From the NCBI GenBank assembly GCA_021782365.1, contig JAJXVB010000009.1, positions 1 through 64,000 on the forward strand: a DNA stretch of 64,000 bases, in the 5' to 3' direction. Source of the stretch: Pseudomonadota bacterium. GTDB taxonomy: Bacteria; Pseudomonadota; Gammaproteobacteria; Burkholderiales; Gallionellaceae. Below, in pieces: positions 28,289 through 38,391 of the stretch (positions are counted from its first letter, which is position 1; every line of letters starts with the position of its first letter). Made by a program: the position numbers and the translations under genes. The notes below the pieces were generated by a model. That model had not been told where the DNA came from and did no database searches. It saw only the letters and a list, made by a program, of their open reading frames with translations.

Positions 28289-30072
28289 ACAGTCATGCAT
28301 GGGTTTTGCTGATCCTTTATCTGGTTGTATTGTTGCTCACGGTCAAGCCATTGGGATCCTATATCGCGAACATCGTCGAAGGGCGCGGGTGGGCAGTGCG
28401 TCTTGGTGGTAGATTCGAGTCCTTGCTTTACAGGCTCTGCGGCGTGAAGGCCGACGAGGAAATGGGCTGGCTGAAATACGCCTTTGCCGTTCTGCTCTTC
28501 AATCTGCTGGGCGTGCTCGCAGTCTACGCGCTGCAGCGCCTGCAGCATTTGCTTCCCTTGAATCCGCAGGCGATGGCGAACGTGAGCGCGGATTCCTCTT
28601 TCAACACCGCGATCAGCTTTGCCACAAATACCAACTGGCAGGGCTATGCGGGCGAATCGACGATGAGCTATCTGACGCAGATGCTCGGGCTCACCGTGCA
28701 GAATTTTCTTTCTGCCGCGACAGGAATAGTCGTTGCGATCGCATTGATACGCGGCTTTGCGCGGCATACGGCGAAGACGATAGGCAATGCATGGGTCGAT
28801 CTCACGCGCATCACCCTTTACCTGTTGCTGCCGATCTCATTGGTGTATGCGGTTTTCCTGGTGGGTCAAGGGATAATCCAGAATTTCGACGGCTACAAGG
28901 ATGTTGCGACCATCGAAGTCACCAGATACGACAATCCCAAGCTGGATTCGTCCGGCCAGCCCATGAAGGACGACAAGGGCAATCCCGTCACCGAGTCTGC
29001 AACGACGAAAACGCAGACGCTGCCGATGGGACCGGTCGCATCCCAGGAAGCGATCAAGATGCTGGGCACGAATGGCGGCGGCTATTTCAATGCGAACTCG
29101 GCGCATCCGTATGAGAACCCGACCCCGCTTTCAAATTTCGTTGAGATGCTTTCCATCTTCCTGATCCCGGCTGCGCTTTGCTATACCTTCGGACGCATGG
29201 CGGGCGACACGCGGCAGGGATGGGCGCTTTTGATTGCGATGACGCTGGTGTTTGCGGTGATGGCCGCAGTCGCGATCCACTTTGAGCAGCAGGGCAACCC
29301 GCTGCTCGGAAAGCTTGGCGTGGACATGAGCGCCGGCAACATGGAAGGCAAGGAGGCGCGCTTCGGCATTGCCGATTCCGGCCTTTTCGCAACGATCACC
29401 ACGCTCGCATCCTGCGGAGCCGTGAATTCGATGCACGATTCATTCATGCCCATGGGCGGGTTCGTGCCATTGTTGAACATGATGCTGGGCGAAGTGATAT
29501 TCGGTGGCGTGGGCTCAGGGCTTTACGGCATGCTGGTCTTCGCGGTCATGGCGGTGTTCATCGCAGGGCTCATGATAGGGCGCACGCCTGAATATTTAGG
29601 AAAGAAGATCGAGGCTTACGAGATGAAGATGGTTTCGATCGCCATCCTCGTCACGCCCCTGCTGGTTCTGGCGGGAACCGCAATCGCAACAATGGCCGCA
29701 AGCGGCGTTGCGGGCATTGCGAATCCCGGCGCGCATGGCTTCTCCGAAATCCTTTATGCCTTTACTTCCGCTGCCAACAACAACGGCAGCGCGTTCGCCG
29801 GGCTTTCCGCCAACACGCCGTTCTATAACGACACGCTCGCAGTCGCGATGTGGTTCGGGCGCTTTGGCGTCATCGTTCCCGTGCTGGCGCTTGCCGGGGC
29901 ATTGGCCGCGAAAAAACGCATAGCTGCAACGTCGGGAACCATGCCTACCCATGGGCCGCTTTTCATCGCGCTTTTGATAGGCACAGTGCTTCTGGTAGGC
30001 GCGCTGAACTACGTGCCCGCGCTTGCATTGGGCCCTGTCGTTGAACATCTCATGCTTTTTGCTTCGCATTAA
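28285..30072 (+). CDS. kdpA: K+-transporting ATPase subunit A
   Basis: 595 residues, a polytopic channel-like subunit related to Trk/Ktr channels. The selectivity-filter-like loops are present, including [40 protein letters not shown] and the [14 protein letters not shown] loop. It forms the K+ path of the high-affinity KdpFABC pump. It is about 35 residues longer than E. coli KdpA because of an insert around residues 205-250 (rich in K, D, T). Confidence 0.97.
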   Translation: MNSHAWVLLILYLVVLLLTVKPLGSYIANIVEGRGWAVRLGGRFESLLYRLCGVKADEEMGWLKYAFAVLLFNLLGVLAVYALQRLQHLLPLNPQAMANVSADSSFNTAISFATNTNWQGYAGESTMSYLTQMLGLTVQNFLSAATGIVVAIALIRGFARHTAKTIGNAWVDLTRITLYLLLPISLVYAVFLVGQGIIQNFDGYKDVATIEVTRYDNPKLDSSGQPMKDDKGNPVTESATTKTQTLPMGPVASQEAIKMLGTNGGGYFNANSAHPYENPTPLSNFVEMLSIFLIPAALCYTFGRMAGDTRQGWALLIAMTLVFAVMAAVAIHFEQQGNPLLGKLGVDMSAGNMEGKEARFGIADSGLFATITTLASCGAVNSMHDSFMPMGGFVPLLNMMLGEVIFGGVGSGLYGMLVFAVMAVFIAGLMIGRTPEYLGKKIEAYEMKMVSIAILVTPLLVLAGTAIATMAASGVAGIANPGAHGFSEILYAFTSAANNNGSAFAGLSANTPFYNDTLAVAMWFGRFGVIVPVLALAGALAAKKRIAATSGTMPTHGPLFIALLIGTVLLVGALNYVPALALGPVVEHLMLFASH

Positions 30073-30081
30073 GGAATAGAT

Positions 30082-32178
30082 ATGTCTACCAAAAAACTCG
30101 CCATGTTCGATCCGGTTCTCGTAAAGCCGGCGGTTGTTGAATCGTTCAGAAAACTCGACCCGCGCATTCAATGGCGCAATCCGGTGATGTTCGTGGTCTA
30201 TGCCGGCAGCCTCATGACCACTGTCCTTTGGCTGCAAGCGCTGGGCGGAAAAGGCGAGGCGCCTGCCGGATTCATTCTGGCGGTGGCGCTGTGGCTTTGG
30301 TTCACCGTGCTCTTTGCAAATTTTGCGGAAGCGCTTGCAGAAGGCCGAAGCAAGGCGCAGGCCGCGGCGCTCAAAAACATGAAGCGTGAGACCCTGGCAA
30401 AAAAACTCTCCTCCAGCCTCGCAGAAGGAGTGAATGCCATTCCTGCCGTATGGGAAAGCATGCACGCCACAGAACTCAGGAAGGGAGATGTCGTGCTGGT
30501 TGAAGCAGGCGACATGATCCCGGCGGATGGCGAAGTCATACGCGGCGTCGCATCGGTGGACGAATCGGCGATCACGGGCGAATCCGCACCGGTGATACGC
30601 GAATCCGGCGGGGATTTTTCCGCGGTGACTGGCGGGACAAGGGTTCTTTCGGACTGGATCGTCGTGCACGTGACGGTGAATCCCGGCGAAACATTCGTCG
30701 ACCGCATGATCGCGATGGTGGAGCAGGCCAAGCGCCAGAAGACACCCAACGAGATTGCATTGACCATCCTGCTGGTCGCGCTGACCATCGTGTTTCTCGC
30801 AGTCACCGTAACCCTGCTGCCCTATTCGATGTTCAGCGTCGCCGCAGCAAAATCCGGTTCGCCCATCGGCATGACCGTGCTGATCGCGCTGCTGGTATGC
30901 CTGATCCCCACCACGATTGCCGGCCTCCTGTCCGCCATCGGCGTTGCAGGCATGAGCCGGATGATGCAGGCCAACGTCATCGCAACTTCGGGGCGGGCCG
31001 TTGAAGCAGCGGGAGACGTGGATGTGCTTCTGCTCGACAAGACGGGCACGATCACCCTGGGCAACAGACAGGCAGCGGATTTTTTGCATGCAACTGGTGT
31101 GACCGAGCATGAGCTTGCGGATGCAGCGCAGCTTGCATCCCTTGCCGACGAAACGCCGGAAGGACGCAGCATCACGGTGCTGGCCAAACAGAAATTCAAT
31201 CTGCGCGAACGCGACATTCATGCGCTCAATGCGACCTTTGTGCACTTCTCCGCGCAGACCAGGATGAGCGGCGTGAACCTCGGGGAAAGGCAGATCCGCA
31301 AAGGCTCGGCAGATGCGATGCGCGCCTATGTCGCAGAGCGCGGAGGACAGTTTCCGCATGAGATATCCGCCATCATAGAGAGCGTCGCCAAGAGAGGATC
31401 CACCCCATTGGTCGTTGCTGAAAGCATGGAAGGAGTTGCGCGCGTGCTGGGCGTGGTGGAATTGAAGGACATCGTCAAGGGCGGCATCAAGGAAAGGTTT
31501 TCAGAGCTGCGCCGCATGGGGATCAAGACGGTGATGATCACCGGAGACAATCGCCTGACAGCCGCGGCGATCGCGGCAGAGGCAGGCGTTGACGACTTCC
31601 TTGCAGAAGCCACGCCAGAGGATAAGCTTGCCCTGATCCGCCAGTACCAGTCCGAGGGAAGGCTGGTTGCGATGACGGGGGACGGGACCAACGATGCGCC
31701 CGCACTGGCACAGGCCGATGTCGCGGTCGCGATGAACACCGGAACGCAGGCTGCAAAGGAGGCAGGCAACATGGTGGACCTGGATTCCAATCCGACCAAG
31801 CTGATCGAGGTCGTGGAAACGGGCAAGCAGATGCTGATGACGCGAGGATCATTGACGACCTTCAGCATCGCCAACGACGTCGCGAAATACTTCGCCATCA
31901 TCCCTGCTGCTTTCGTCACCACCTACCCCCAGCTCGAGGCGCTCAACGTGATGCACTTGGCAAGCCCGGCATCGGCCATCCTGTCCGCAGTCATCTTCAA
32001 CGCCTTGATCATCATCTTTCTGATCCCGCTTGCGTTGAAGGGCGTGAAATACCAGCCGCTGGGCGCTGCGGTCCTGCTGCGCCGCAACCTCTTCATATAC
32101 GGACTGGGAGGCCTCATCGTCCCCTTCATCGGCATCAAGATCATCGACCTGATCATCGCGAGCGCAGGTCTGGCATAG
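30082..32178 (+). CDS. kdpB: K+-transporting P-type ATPase subunit B
   Basis: 698 residues. It has the phosphorylation motif DKTGTIT with D319, TGES in the actuator domain (AITGESAPV), and [15 protein letters not shown] in the phosphorylation domain. It hydrolyses ATP to drive K+ uptake through KdpA. Nine bases separate it from kdpA. Confidence 0.98.
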   Translation: MSTKKLAMFDPVLVKPAVVESFRKLDPRIQWRNPVMFVVYAGSLMTTVLWLQALGGKGEAPAGFILAVALWLWFTVLFANFAEALAEGRSKAQAAALKNMKRETLAKKLSSSLAEGVNAIPAVWESMHATELRKGDVVLVEAGDMIPADGEVIRGVASVDESAITGESAPVIRESGGDFSAVTGGTRVLSDWIVVHVTVNPGETFVDRMIAMVEQAKRQKTPNEIALTILLVALTIVFLAVTVTLLPYSMFSVAAAKSGSPIGMTVLIALLVCLIPTTIAGLLSAIGVAGMSRMMQANVIATSGRAVEAAGDVDVLLLDKTGTITLGNRQAADFLHATGVTEHELADAAQLASLADETPEGRSITVLAKQKFNLRERDIHALNATFVHFSAQTRMSGVNLGERQIRKGSADAMRAYVAERGGQFPHEISAIIESVAKRGSTPLVVAESMEGVARVLGVVELKDIVKGGIKERFSELRRMGIKTVMITGDNRLTAAAIAAEAGVDDFLAEATPEDKLALIRQYQSEGRLVAMTGDGTNDAPALAQADVAVAMNTGTQAAKEAGNMVDLDSNPTKLIEVVETGKQMLMTRGSLTTFSIANDVAKYFAIIPAAFVTTYPQLEALNVMHLASPASAILSAVIFNALIIIFLIPLALKGVKYQPLGAAVLLRRNLFIYGLGGLIVPFIGIKIIDLIIASAGLA

Positions 32179-32187
32179 GAGAAAGAC

Positions 32188-32754
32188 ATGAAAAATCTGT
32201 TGCGCTCCGCTGTTTCGCTTTTTGTGTTGTTGAGTCTCATCACGGGCATCGCCTATCCCATAATGACGACAGGCATCGGCAGAGTCTTATTTCCACACCA
32301 GGCTGCAGGCAGCATCATCTCCCTGAACGGAAAACCTGTCGGCTCAAGTCTGATCGGGCAGAACTTCACCGATCCAAAGCATTTCTGGGGAAGACCCTCG
32401 GCCACTGCGCCGCAACCCTATAACGGCATGGCTTCCGGCGGGTCGAACCTGGGGCCTTTGAATCCTGCGCTGCTTGACGCAGTCAAAGGCCGCATCGATG
32501 CGCTGAAGGCTTCCGATCCCTCGAATGCCAGGCCAATTCCTGCAGACCTGGTCACAGCTTCGGGCAGCGGCCTCGATCCACACATCAGTCCCGAAGCAGC
32601 TGAATACCAGGCGCCCAGGATCGCGAAGGCGCGCAACATTCCAATTGAAAAACTGAATGCATTGATCGCCCAACATACCGAAGCAAGACTATGGGGGATT
32701 TTTGGCGAGCCCCGTGTTAATGTGCTTGAACTCAATCTCGCTCTGGACCATTGA
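32188..32754 (+). CDS. kdpC: K+-transporting ATPase subunit C
   Basis: 188 residues: one N-terminal membrane helix then a periplasmic domain with the conserved GSxLIGQxF, FWGRPSAT and the SGLDPHISPEAAEYQAPRIA block. Usual KdpC length. It is followed 1 base later by kdpD. Confidence 0.97.
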   Translation: MKNLLRSAVSLFVLLSLITGIAYPIMTTGIGRVLFPHQAAGSIISLNGKPVGSSLIGQNFTDPKHFWGRPSATAPQPYNGMASGGSNLGPLNPALLDAVKGRIDALKASDPSNARPIPADLVTASGSGLDPHISPEAAEYQAPRIAKARNIPIEKLNALIAQHTEARLWGIFGEPRVNVLELNLALDH

Positions 32755-32755
32755 G

Positions 32756-35458
32756 ATGGCCGATCAACGCCCCGATCCCGACGAACTGCTCACCCGCATC
32801 AAGGACGAGGAGGCGCGCGCGGCGCGGGGCAAGCTGAAGATATTTTTCGGCGCATCGGCGGGCGTGGGGAAGACCTATGCGATGCTCTCGACGGCCCATC
32901 AGCAGGCAAGCCTTGGGACGGATGTCGTGATCGGCGTGGTCGAAACCCATGGCAGGAAGGAGACGGAAGCGCTGCTCGAAGGCCTTGAACGCCTTCCGCT
33001 CAAGGAGATTTCATACAGGGGCAGGATACTGAAGGAGTTCGACCTCGACGGCGCGCTGGAGCGCAAACCTGCGCTTATCCTGATGGATGAGCTCGCGCAT
33101 TCCAACGTGCAAGGCTCGCGTCATCCCAAGCGATGGCAGGACGTGCAGGAACTGCTCTCTTCCGGCATCGATGTCTATTCGACAGTCAATGTCCAGCACT
33201 TGGAAACACTGAACGATGTGGTCGGCGGCATTGCGGGTATTAGGGTCTGGGAATCAATTCCCGATCACGTGTTCGACGAGGCGGACGAAGTGGTATTGGT
33301 CGACCTGCCTCCCGATGAACTTTTGCAGCGCCTGAAGGAAGGCAAGGTCTACATGCCGCATCAGGCCGAGTGCGCGATACAGAATTTCTTCCGCAAGGGC
33401 AACCTGATCGCGTTGCGCGAGTTGGCGCTCAGGCGCACGGCCGACCGCGTTGACAGCGAGATGCTGCAATACCGGCGCGATCAGTCCGTCACGCCGGTCT
33501 GGCAAACCCGCGAATCGATCGCGGCCTGCATCGGCCCGGGAGAGGGTGCGGAAAGGATAGTGCGCAGCGCGGCGCGCATTGCGGCCAAGCTGGATGTTCC
33601 CTGGCATGTGATATACGTCGAGACGCCCGAACTCCGCGCGCTTTCTGACAGCAGGCGGCAATACATCTTCAAGGCGCTGAAGCTCGCACAGGAAGCAGGC
33701 GCTGAAACGGCAACGCTCTCTGGAAGCAATGCGGTTGATGCGGTCATCGCCTATGCCAGAAACCACAACCTCTCCAAGGTGATCGTCGGACGCGATCACG
33801 CGCGCGCATGGCGCCCGTGGTACAGATCTGTCGCAGACCGCATCGGCAAGCTGGCGCCCGATCTCGACGTGATCCAGGTTTCCCGTGAAGAAGTAACGGA
33901 TCGAAGGCGTGTATCGACCGACAAGTCCTTCATCGAGAGCCTGGAGGCACCATGGCGTTCGTTTGCGATAAGCGCGGCATATTGCGGCGCAACGACTGCG
34001 ATTGCGATGCTGCTTTACCCGAAGTTCGAGCTGACCAACATCGCCATGCTGTTCCTGTTGGCGGTCATGCTGTCTGCCGCGCGCTACGGGCTCGGCCCCG
34101 CGGTCGCCGCCGCGTTCCTGAACGTGGCGGCGTTCGACTTCTTCTTCGTGCCGCCCAGGTTCTCCTTTGCGGTCACGGATGCCCAATATCTGCTGACTTT
34201 CTCGGTGATGCTCGCAGCCGGCCTGATCACCGCAAAGCTGACCTCGGATCTGACCTTCCAGGCGCGCATCGCAGGCAGGCGGGAGCAACGCATGCGCGCG
34301 CTTTACGAGATGTCGCGCGAACTTTCCGCAGCGCTTCTGCCCGAGCAGATCGTGGGCATCTGCCAGCGCTTTGCCGAAACGGAGTTCAGCGCGCGCACCG
34401 CTCTCGTGCTGACAGGAAAGGACGACAGACTCCTGCCGCCTGTCAGCGTCCAGGGAAGCGGACTCGCGGTCGATGCGGGGATCAGCCAATGGACATTCGA
34501 TCATGAAGCCGAGGCAGGCCTTGGCACCGATACGCTGCCCGGGAGCCCGATGCTATATGTTCCGCTCAAGGCGCCAATGCGGATGCGCGGCGTGCTTGTG
34601 CTCGAACCGCGCGATCCGCGTCTGCTCCTGATTCCCGAGCAGCGCCGTCTGCTCGACACCTTCGCGCGCCTGATCGCCATCGCTTTGGAACGCGTCCACT
34701 ATGTCGACATCGCCCAGCAGACCACCGTGCAGATGGAATCGGAACGGTTGCGCAACTCCTTGCTTTCTGCAATATCGCACGATCTGAGAACCCCGCTGAC
34801 GGCCCTTATCGGGCTTGCCGACTCGATGTCTCTGACCAAGCCTCCACTCACGCAACAGCAGGCGGAGATTTCGGTCGCCATGCGCAAGGAGGCGCAGCGC
34901 ATGAGCGCACTCGTGAACAACCTGCTCGACATGGCGCGCCTGCAGGCCGGATCGGTCAAGCTGAACCTGCAGTGGCAGCCGCTGGAGGAGGTGGTAGGGA
35001 GCGCGATCAAGGATATGGGCGCAAACCTGCATCAGCACCGCGTTTCCGTCCGCCTGCCTGAGGATCTTCCGCTTCTGCAGTTTGACGCGGTGTTGATAGA
35101 GCGCGTGCTGGTGAACCTGCTCGACAACGCAGTAAAATACACGCCAACCGGCAGCCTGATCGAAATCGGCGCGAAGCTTGGTGAGCGCGACACGGTAGAT
35201 GTAATCGTGCAGGACAACGGGCCTGGATTGCCTGCCGGACGAGAGGAGGAGATCTTCAAGAAATTCGAGCGCGGACAGAAGGAAAGCGCCACACCCGGCG
35301 TTGGCCTCGGGCTGACGATATGCCGCGCCATCGTGCAGGCTCATGAGGGATGGATACGCGCCGAGACGAGGCCGGAGGGTGGCGCCCGCTTCATTTTTTC
35401 CCTGCCGCGCGGCATTCCCCCTTCGATGAGCGAGGAGCATTCCGATATCCATGCATGA
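32756..35458 (+). CDS. kdpD: Sensor histidine kinase KdpD
   Basis: 900 residues from the ATG at 32756, 1 base after the kdpC stop. Order: KdpD N-terminal domain with Walker A GASAGVGKT near residue 32, Usp-like domain (about 250-370), four membrane helices (about 400-500), GAF-like domain, dimerisation domain with H675 in SAISHDLRTPLTAL, and ATPase domain. It senses K+ limitation and osmotic stress and phosphorylates KdpE. Its last 8 bases overlap kdpE. Confidence 0.96.
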   Translation: MADQRPDPDELLTRIKDEEARAARGKLKIFFGASAGVGKTYAMLSTAHQQASLGTDVVIGVVETHGRKETEALLEGLERLPLKEISYRGRILKEFDLDGALERKPALILMDELAHSNVQGSRHPKRWQDVQELLSSGIDVYSTVNVQHLETLNDVVGGIAGIRVWESIPDHVFDEADEVVLVDLPPDELLQRLKEGKVYMPHQAECAIQNFFRKGNLIALRELALRRTADRVDSEMLQYRRDQSVTPVWQTRESIAACIGPGEGAERIVRSAARIAAKLDVPWHVIYVETPELRALSDSRRQYIFKALKLAQEAGAETATLSGSNAVDAVIAYARNHNLSKVIVGRDHARAWRPWYRSVADRIGKLAPDLDVIQVSREEVTDRRRVSTDKSFIESLEAPWRSFAISAAYCGATTAIAMLLYPKFELTNIAMLFLLAVMLSAARYGLGPAVAAAFLNVAAFDFFFVPPRFSFAVTDAQYLLTFSVMLAAGLITAKLTSDLTFQARIAGRREQRMRALYEMSRELSAALLPEQIVGICQRFAETEFSARTALVLTGKDDRLLPPVSVQGSGLAVDAGISQWTFDHEAEAGLGTDTLPGSPMLYVPLKAPMRMRGVLVLEPRDPRLLLIPEQRRLLDTFARLIAIALERVHYVDIAQQTTVQMESERLRNSLLSAISHDLRTPLTALIGLADSMSLTKPPLTQQQAEISVAMRKEAQRMSALVNNLLDMARLQAGSVKLNLQWQPLEEVVGSAIKDMGANLHQHRVSVRLPEDLPLLQFDAVLIERVLVNLLDNAVKYTPTGSLIEIGAKLGERDTVDVIVQDNGPGLPAGREEEIFKKFERGQKESATPGVGLGLTICRAIVQAHEGWIRAETRPEGGARFIFSLPRGIPPSMSEEHSDIHA

Positions 35459-36146
35459 ATTGCCAGCCACGATCATCGTCGTCGAGGATGAGCCTAGCAT
35501 AAGGCGCTTCCTGCGCCTCGCGCTGGAAGCCGAAAACTTCCAGGTGTACGAGGCGGATTCGGTCAAGCGCGGAATCATCGAGGCGGGCACCAGAAAGCCC
35601 GACCTTGTCGTACTGGATCTTGGCCTGCCCGATGCAGACGGTGTGGAATTCATACGCGATCTGCGCACCTGGTCCGACATTCCGATCATCGTGCTGTCCG
35701 CAAGGACTTCGGAGGCGGACAAAGTTTCAGCGCTCGATGCCGGCGCGGACGATTATCTGATCAAGCCGTTCGGAACTGAGGAGCTGATGGCGCGCGTGCG
35801 CGCCCAGTTGCGCAGGCGAAGCTCGCTTTCAGCAAGGTCAGGCCAGAGCGTCTGCATCTTCGGCAGGATCAGCGTCGATCTTGCGCGCAGAACGGTGGAG
35901 CGGGACGGAAAGCCTCTGCATTTTACGCCGATCGAGTACCGGCTGTTGACCAGCCTCCTTGCAGCGCCCGACCGCGTGCTCACACACCGGCAGCTATTGA
36001 AGGAAGTCTGGGGGCCGCATCATGCCGAGGACAGCCACTATCTGCGCGTTTACATGGGGCATCTGCGCAAGAAGATAGAAGACGACCCGTCACTGCCCAA
36101 ACATATCCTGACCGAAGTCGGCATAGGCTACCGCTTCGTGATGTGA
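35451..36146 (+). CDS. kdpE: Response regulator KdpE
   Basis: 231 residues, OmpR family. The receiver has phospho-acceptor D56 in VVLDLGLPDADG and K in LIKPFG; the C-terminal winged helix shows FTPIEYRLLTSLLAAPDRVLTHR. It activates the kdp promoter. It overlaps the end of kdpD. Copy B of the direct repeat begins 38 bases after its stop. Confidence 0.96.
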   Translation: MHELPATIIVVEDEPSIRRFLRLALEAENFQVYEADSVKRGIIEAGTRKPDLVVLDLGLPDADGVEFIRDLRTWSDIPIIVLSARTSEADKVSALDAGADDYLIKPFGTEELMARVRAQLRRRSSLSARSGQSVCIFGRISVDLARRTVERDGKPLHFTPIEYRLLTSLLAAPDRVLTHRQLLKEVWGPHHAEDSHYLRVYMGHLRKKIEDDPSLPKHILTEVGIGYRFVM

Positions 36147-36184
36147 GCTTTTGCTCGGTGCGGCAGTCATCCTGACCCGATCGT

Positions 36185-36225
36185 AGCCCCGCCCGACTCA
36201 GAAAGGATCGGCGAATATCTCGCGC
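36185..36225. repeat. Direct repeat copy B flanking the kdp locus
   Basis: Starts AGCCCCGCCCGACTCAGAA; see copy A at 27958-27997. This copy covers the stop codon and last eight or nine codons of the ferredoxin-reductase gene on the minus strand plus about 13 bases beyond. Confidence 0.75.
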
Positions 36226-37151
36226 ATCGAGGCGCCCGCGAAGAAGGTCTGCTTCTTGGCCGCGTTCACCATCAGCGGATTGCCGCACAGGAAAACGCGC
36301 CATCCAGAAAGATCCGGATGCTCGGCGAGCGCCGCCTCGTGCACCATGCCCTTCGCATAACCTTCCGGCGCATCGCCTTCCGAAACGCAAGGCCTGTAGC
36401 TGAAGTTGGGATACCGGCTTTCGAGCTCTTTCAGCTCTTCGACCAGATAGAAACCGTATACATCGTAACCACCGTGGTATAGGGAAAGCCTGCCCCTGTG
36501 CCCGCTCTGCAACGCATCGCGCACGATCCCATAGAGCGGCGCCAAGCCGGTTCCTGTCCCGATCAGGATGATGTTCTGGTCCGGATTGCCGGGTGCGTAG
36601 AAGCAGTCTCCCGCAGCCTCGGATATCTCGATCCGGTCACCCGCCTTGAGATTCTCAAAGAGCCAGCCGCTCACAAGGCCGTTGGGCACCTTGCGCACGT
36701 GAATCGCAAGCGACTCGTCAAGCCTTGGCACGCTGGCGAGCGAATAGCTTCTGGCGGTGGTCTTGTCCTTGTAAAGGTTCAGGAATTGCCCCGCCCTGTA
36801 TTCGAAGATTTTTGAAGGGCTGAGCTTGATTCCCAGGATATCGGGTTTCAGGCGCTCGACGCTCACGACTTCCGCAGAAAGCCTGTTAACTCCCGCTTCA
36901 GGCAACGCCACCTCGATGTCGCTTTCCGGAAAACATGAGCAGGCAAGAAAGTAGTTTTGCATCGCAAGGGTTGGTTTGAGCCCCGCCTTCGCTTTTTCCG
37001 GAACCTCCCCGTTAACCGTTCGCATCAGACAGGTCTGGCAGATGCCGGAACGGCAGGAAGAAGGAACCGGAACACCCTGGGCAGTCAGACAGTCGAGAAC
37101 CGAATCGGTCCCGCACTCGTATGACTGCCCGCCGTAGATCACCTTGGCCAT
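36198..37151 (-). CDS. Ferredoxin-NAD(P)H reductase with N-terminal 2Fe-2S domain
   Basis: 317 residues. Plant-type 2Fe-2S ligands C33, C38, C41 and C71; FAD-binding motif ARSYSLASV near 133; NAD-binding GTGTGLAPLYG near 198. This is the architecture of BenC, phenol hydroxylase reductase and CDP-glucoseen reductase-type electron donors. No oxygenase gene is nearby; instead its neighbour 12 bases upstream is a truncated hemoglobin, so it may reduce that hemoglobin for NO detoxification (inference). It is possibly in the NsrR-controlled unit. Confidence 0.85.
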   Translation of the reverse strand: MAKVIYGGQSYECGTDSVLDCLTAQGVPVPSSCRSGICQTCLMRTVNGEVPEKAKAGLKPTLAMQNYFLACSCFPESDIEVALPEAGVNRLSAEVVSVERLKPDILGIKLSPSKIFEYRAGQFLNLYKDKTTARSYSLASVPRLDESLAIHVRKVPNGLVSGWLFENLKAGDRIEISEAAGDCFYAPGNPDQNIILIGTGTGLAPLYGIVRDALQSGHRGRLSLYHGGYDVYGFYLVEELKELESRYPNFSYRPCVSEGDAPEGYAKGMVHEAALAEHPDLSGWRVFLCGNPLMVNAAKKQTFFAGASMREIFADPF

Positions 37152-37163
37152 GGGTGTATGCGC

Positions 37164-37526
37164 TTACTTGCCCAACACGTCTTTTCTCGTGCTCTCGGCG
37201 ATCGCCGCGGCCTGCGCGATCAGGTTCGCCGGCACCTTGAGCTCGGTGAGCGTCGAACCGATATGCTCCATCACCGCGTCAAAATGGGAATCGTTGAGTC
37301 CTTTGGCGACCAGGTGGGCATGTCCCTTTCTCATGTCTTCGCCGGTATAGTTGTGAGGCCCGCCGAAAGCCATCGTCAGGAACGCCTTCTGCTTGGCAGC
37401 CTGTTTGTCCATGTCGACGCCTTCGAAGAAACGGTTGATGCGGTCGTCCTTCAGAACTTTGCGATAGAAAATGTCCACAGCAGCATTGACCGCAGCGTCA
37501 CCACCGATATCAGTATACAGACTCAA
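37164..37526 (-). CDS. glbN: Group 1 truncated hemoglobin
   Basis: 120 residues beginning at a TTG that has AAGGAG 6 bases upstream (strong enough to decide the start). SLYTDIGGDAAVNAAVDIFYRKVL, FFEGVDMDKQAAKQKAFLT and the heme-proximal GHAHLVAKGL block match group 1 (N-type) truncated hemoglobins. Family members scavenge NO or O2. An NsrR-like operator lies 63-85 bases upstream, and nsrR itself is divergent, which supports a role in NO detoxification. Confidence 0.92.
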   Translation of the reverse strand: MSLYTDIGGDAAVNAAVDIFYRKVLKDDRINRFFEGVDMDKQAAKQKAFLTMAFGGPHNYTGEDMRKGHAHLVAKGLNDSHFDAVMEHIGSTLTELKVPANLIAQAAAIAESTRKDVLGK

Positions 37527-37588
37527 TTTGATCTCCTTTGTCGTTTTGCCCTTGGGGCGGATGTATTGTCAAATCAGAAGACATACTT

Positions 37589-37611
37589 AATATGCATTCT
37601 TAATACATCTT
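37589..37611 (-). promoter_or_regulatory. NsrR-type operator upstream of the hemoglobin gene
   Basis: On the minus strand AAGATGTATTAAG then AATGCATATT matches the NsrR inverted-repeat consensus AAGATGCATTT-N-AAATGCATCTT closely in both arms. A second overlapping copy of the motif (AAGACATACTTA then ATGCATTCTT) spans 37579-37602. It lies between the hemoglobin and nsrR starts. Confidence 0.75.
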
Positions 37612-37739
37612 ATATTCCGCAAAGGGCGGCGTCAAGCAGAAAATCAAAATTCGTCAAAACACCTTCTCGCACATCTTCCAAAGACTTGCGCTTAATCGGA
37701 TAATGCGACGCACACGACAAACTTTGGCCTGCCCGCAAG

Positions 37740-38189
37740 ATGCGCTTAACGTTATATACCGATTATTCCCTGCGCGTGCTGCTATACCTCGCGCACAAGG
37801 AGAATGAACTCGTCACCATCACGGAGCTCGCCGACTTTTACAACATCTCGCGCAACCACCTCGTGAAGGTGGTGCACAACCTGGGCCTTAACGGCTATAT
37901 AGAGACCAACCGCGGAAGAGGCGGCGGAATCAGGCTGGCCCGCCCCGCAAAGGACATGCAGATAGGCGAGATCGTGCGGACGACCGAACCTGATTTCGAT
38001 TTGCTGGAATGCTTCAACGAAGAAACCGACCGCTGCGTGGTCAGCAAGTCCTGCTCGCTGAAGGGTGTGATCCATGAAGCACAGGCGAACTTCCTAAGCG
38101 TGCTGGACAAATATACGCTGGCCGACATGGCGCTGAAGAAGAAACCGGAAGGCTCATTCAGATCCATCCCGATCAGACAGAAGAATTGA
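37740..38189 (+). CDS. nsrR: NO-sensing Rrf2-family repressor NsrR
   Basis: 149 residues. MRLTLYTDYSLRVLLYLA and NISRNHLVKVVHNLG are nearly diagnostic of NsrR. Three cysteines C91, C99 and C105 would ligate the NO-sensitive iron-sulfur cluster. It represses NO-response genes until NO damages the cluster. It is divergent from the hemoglobin-reductase unit and convergent with the long minus-strand respiratory operon. GATAAT at 37699-37704 may be its -10. Confidence 0.93.
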   Translation: MRLTLYTDYSLRVLLYLAHKENELVTITELADFYNISRNHLVKVVHNLGLNGYIETNRGRGGGIRLARPAKDMQIGEIVRTTEPDFDLLECFNEETDRCVVSKSCSLKGVIHEAQANFLSVLDKYTLADMALKKKPEGSFRSIPIRQKN

Positions 38190-38190
38190 G

Positions 38191-38391
38191 CTATTTTTTG
38201 CCCGTTCGCTTTTGCACGACATCCCAGGCCATGTAAGCCATCACGCAGAACACAAGCGTGCATACGATGAAGATGATGCGTTGTTCGGAGTCATTGCTGA
38301 CCAGCCCCCCGATAAACATGTGCACCGAATATCCCGCGATGAGAAGCGCGCCGATACCCGCCACCAGAAAGATCAGTATCTCGACCATCAT
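38191..38391 (-). CDS. Small membrane protein, last gene of the respiratory operon
   Basis: 66 residues with two hydrophobic helices (about 3-28 and 38-60) and a basic tail QKRTGKK. The start overlaps the stop of the upstream gene (A-TGA-TG). I do not recognise a family. Its position at the end of a coupled operon of cytochrome and oxidase-assembly genes suggests an accessory role in that system. Confidence 0.65.
   Translation of the reverse strand: MMVEILIFLVAGIGALLIAGYSVHMFIGGLVSNDSEQRIIFIVCTLVFCVMAYMAWDVVQKRTGKK

Noticed and set aside
29596-31359. 587-codon open frame opposite kdpA/kdpB
   Set aside because: Antisense shadow; kdpA and kdpB are unambiguous, and the shadow protein is rich in R, H, C and Q without any domain.
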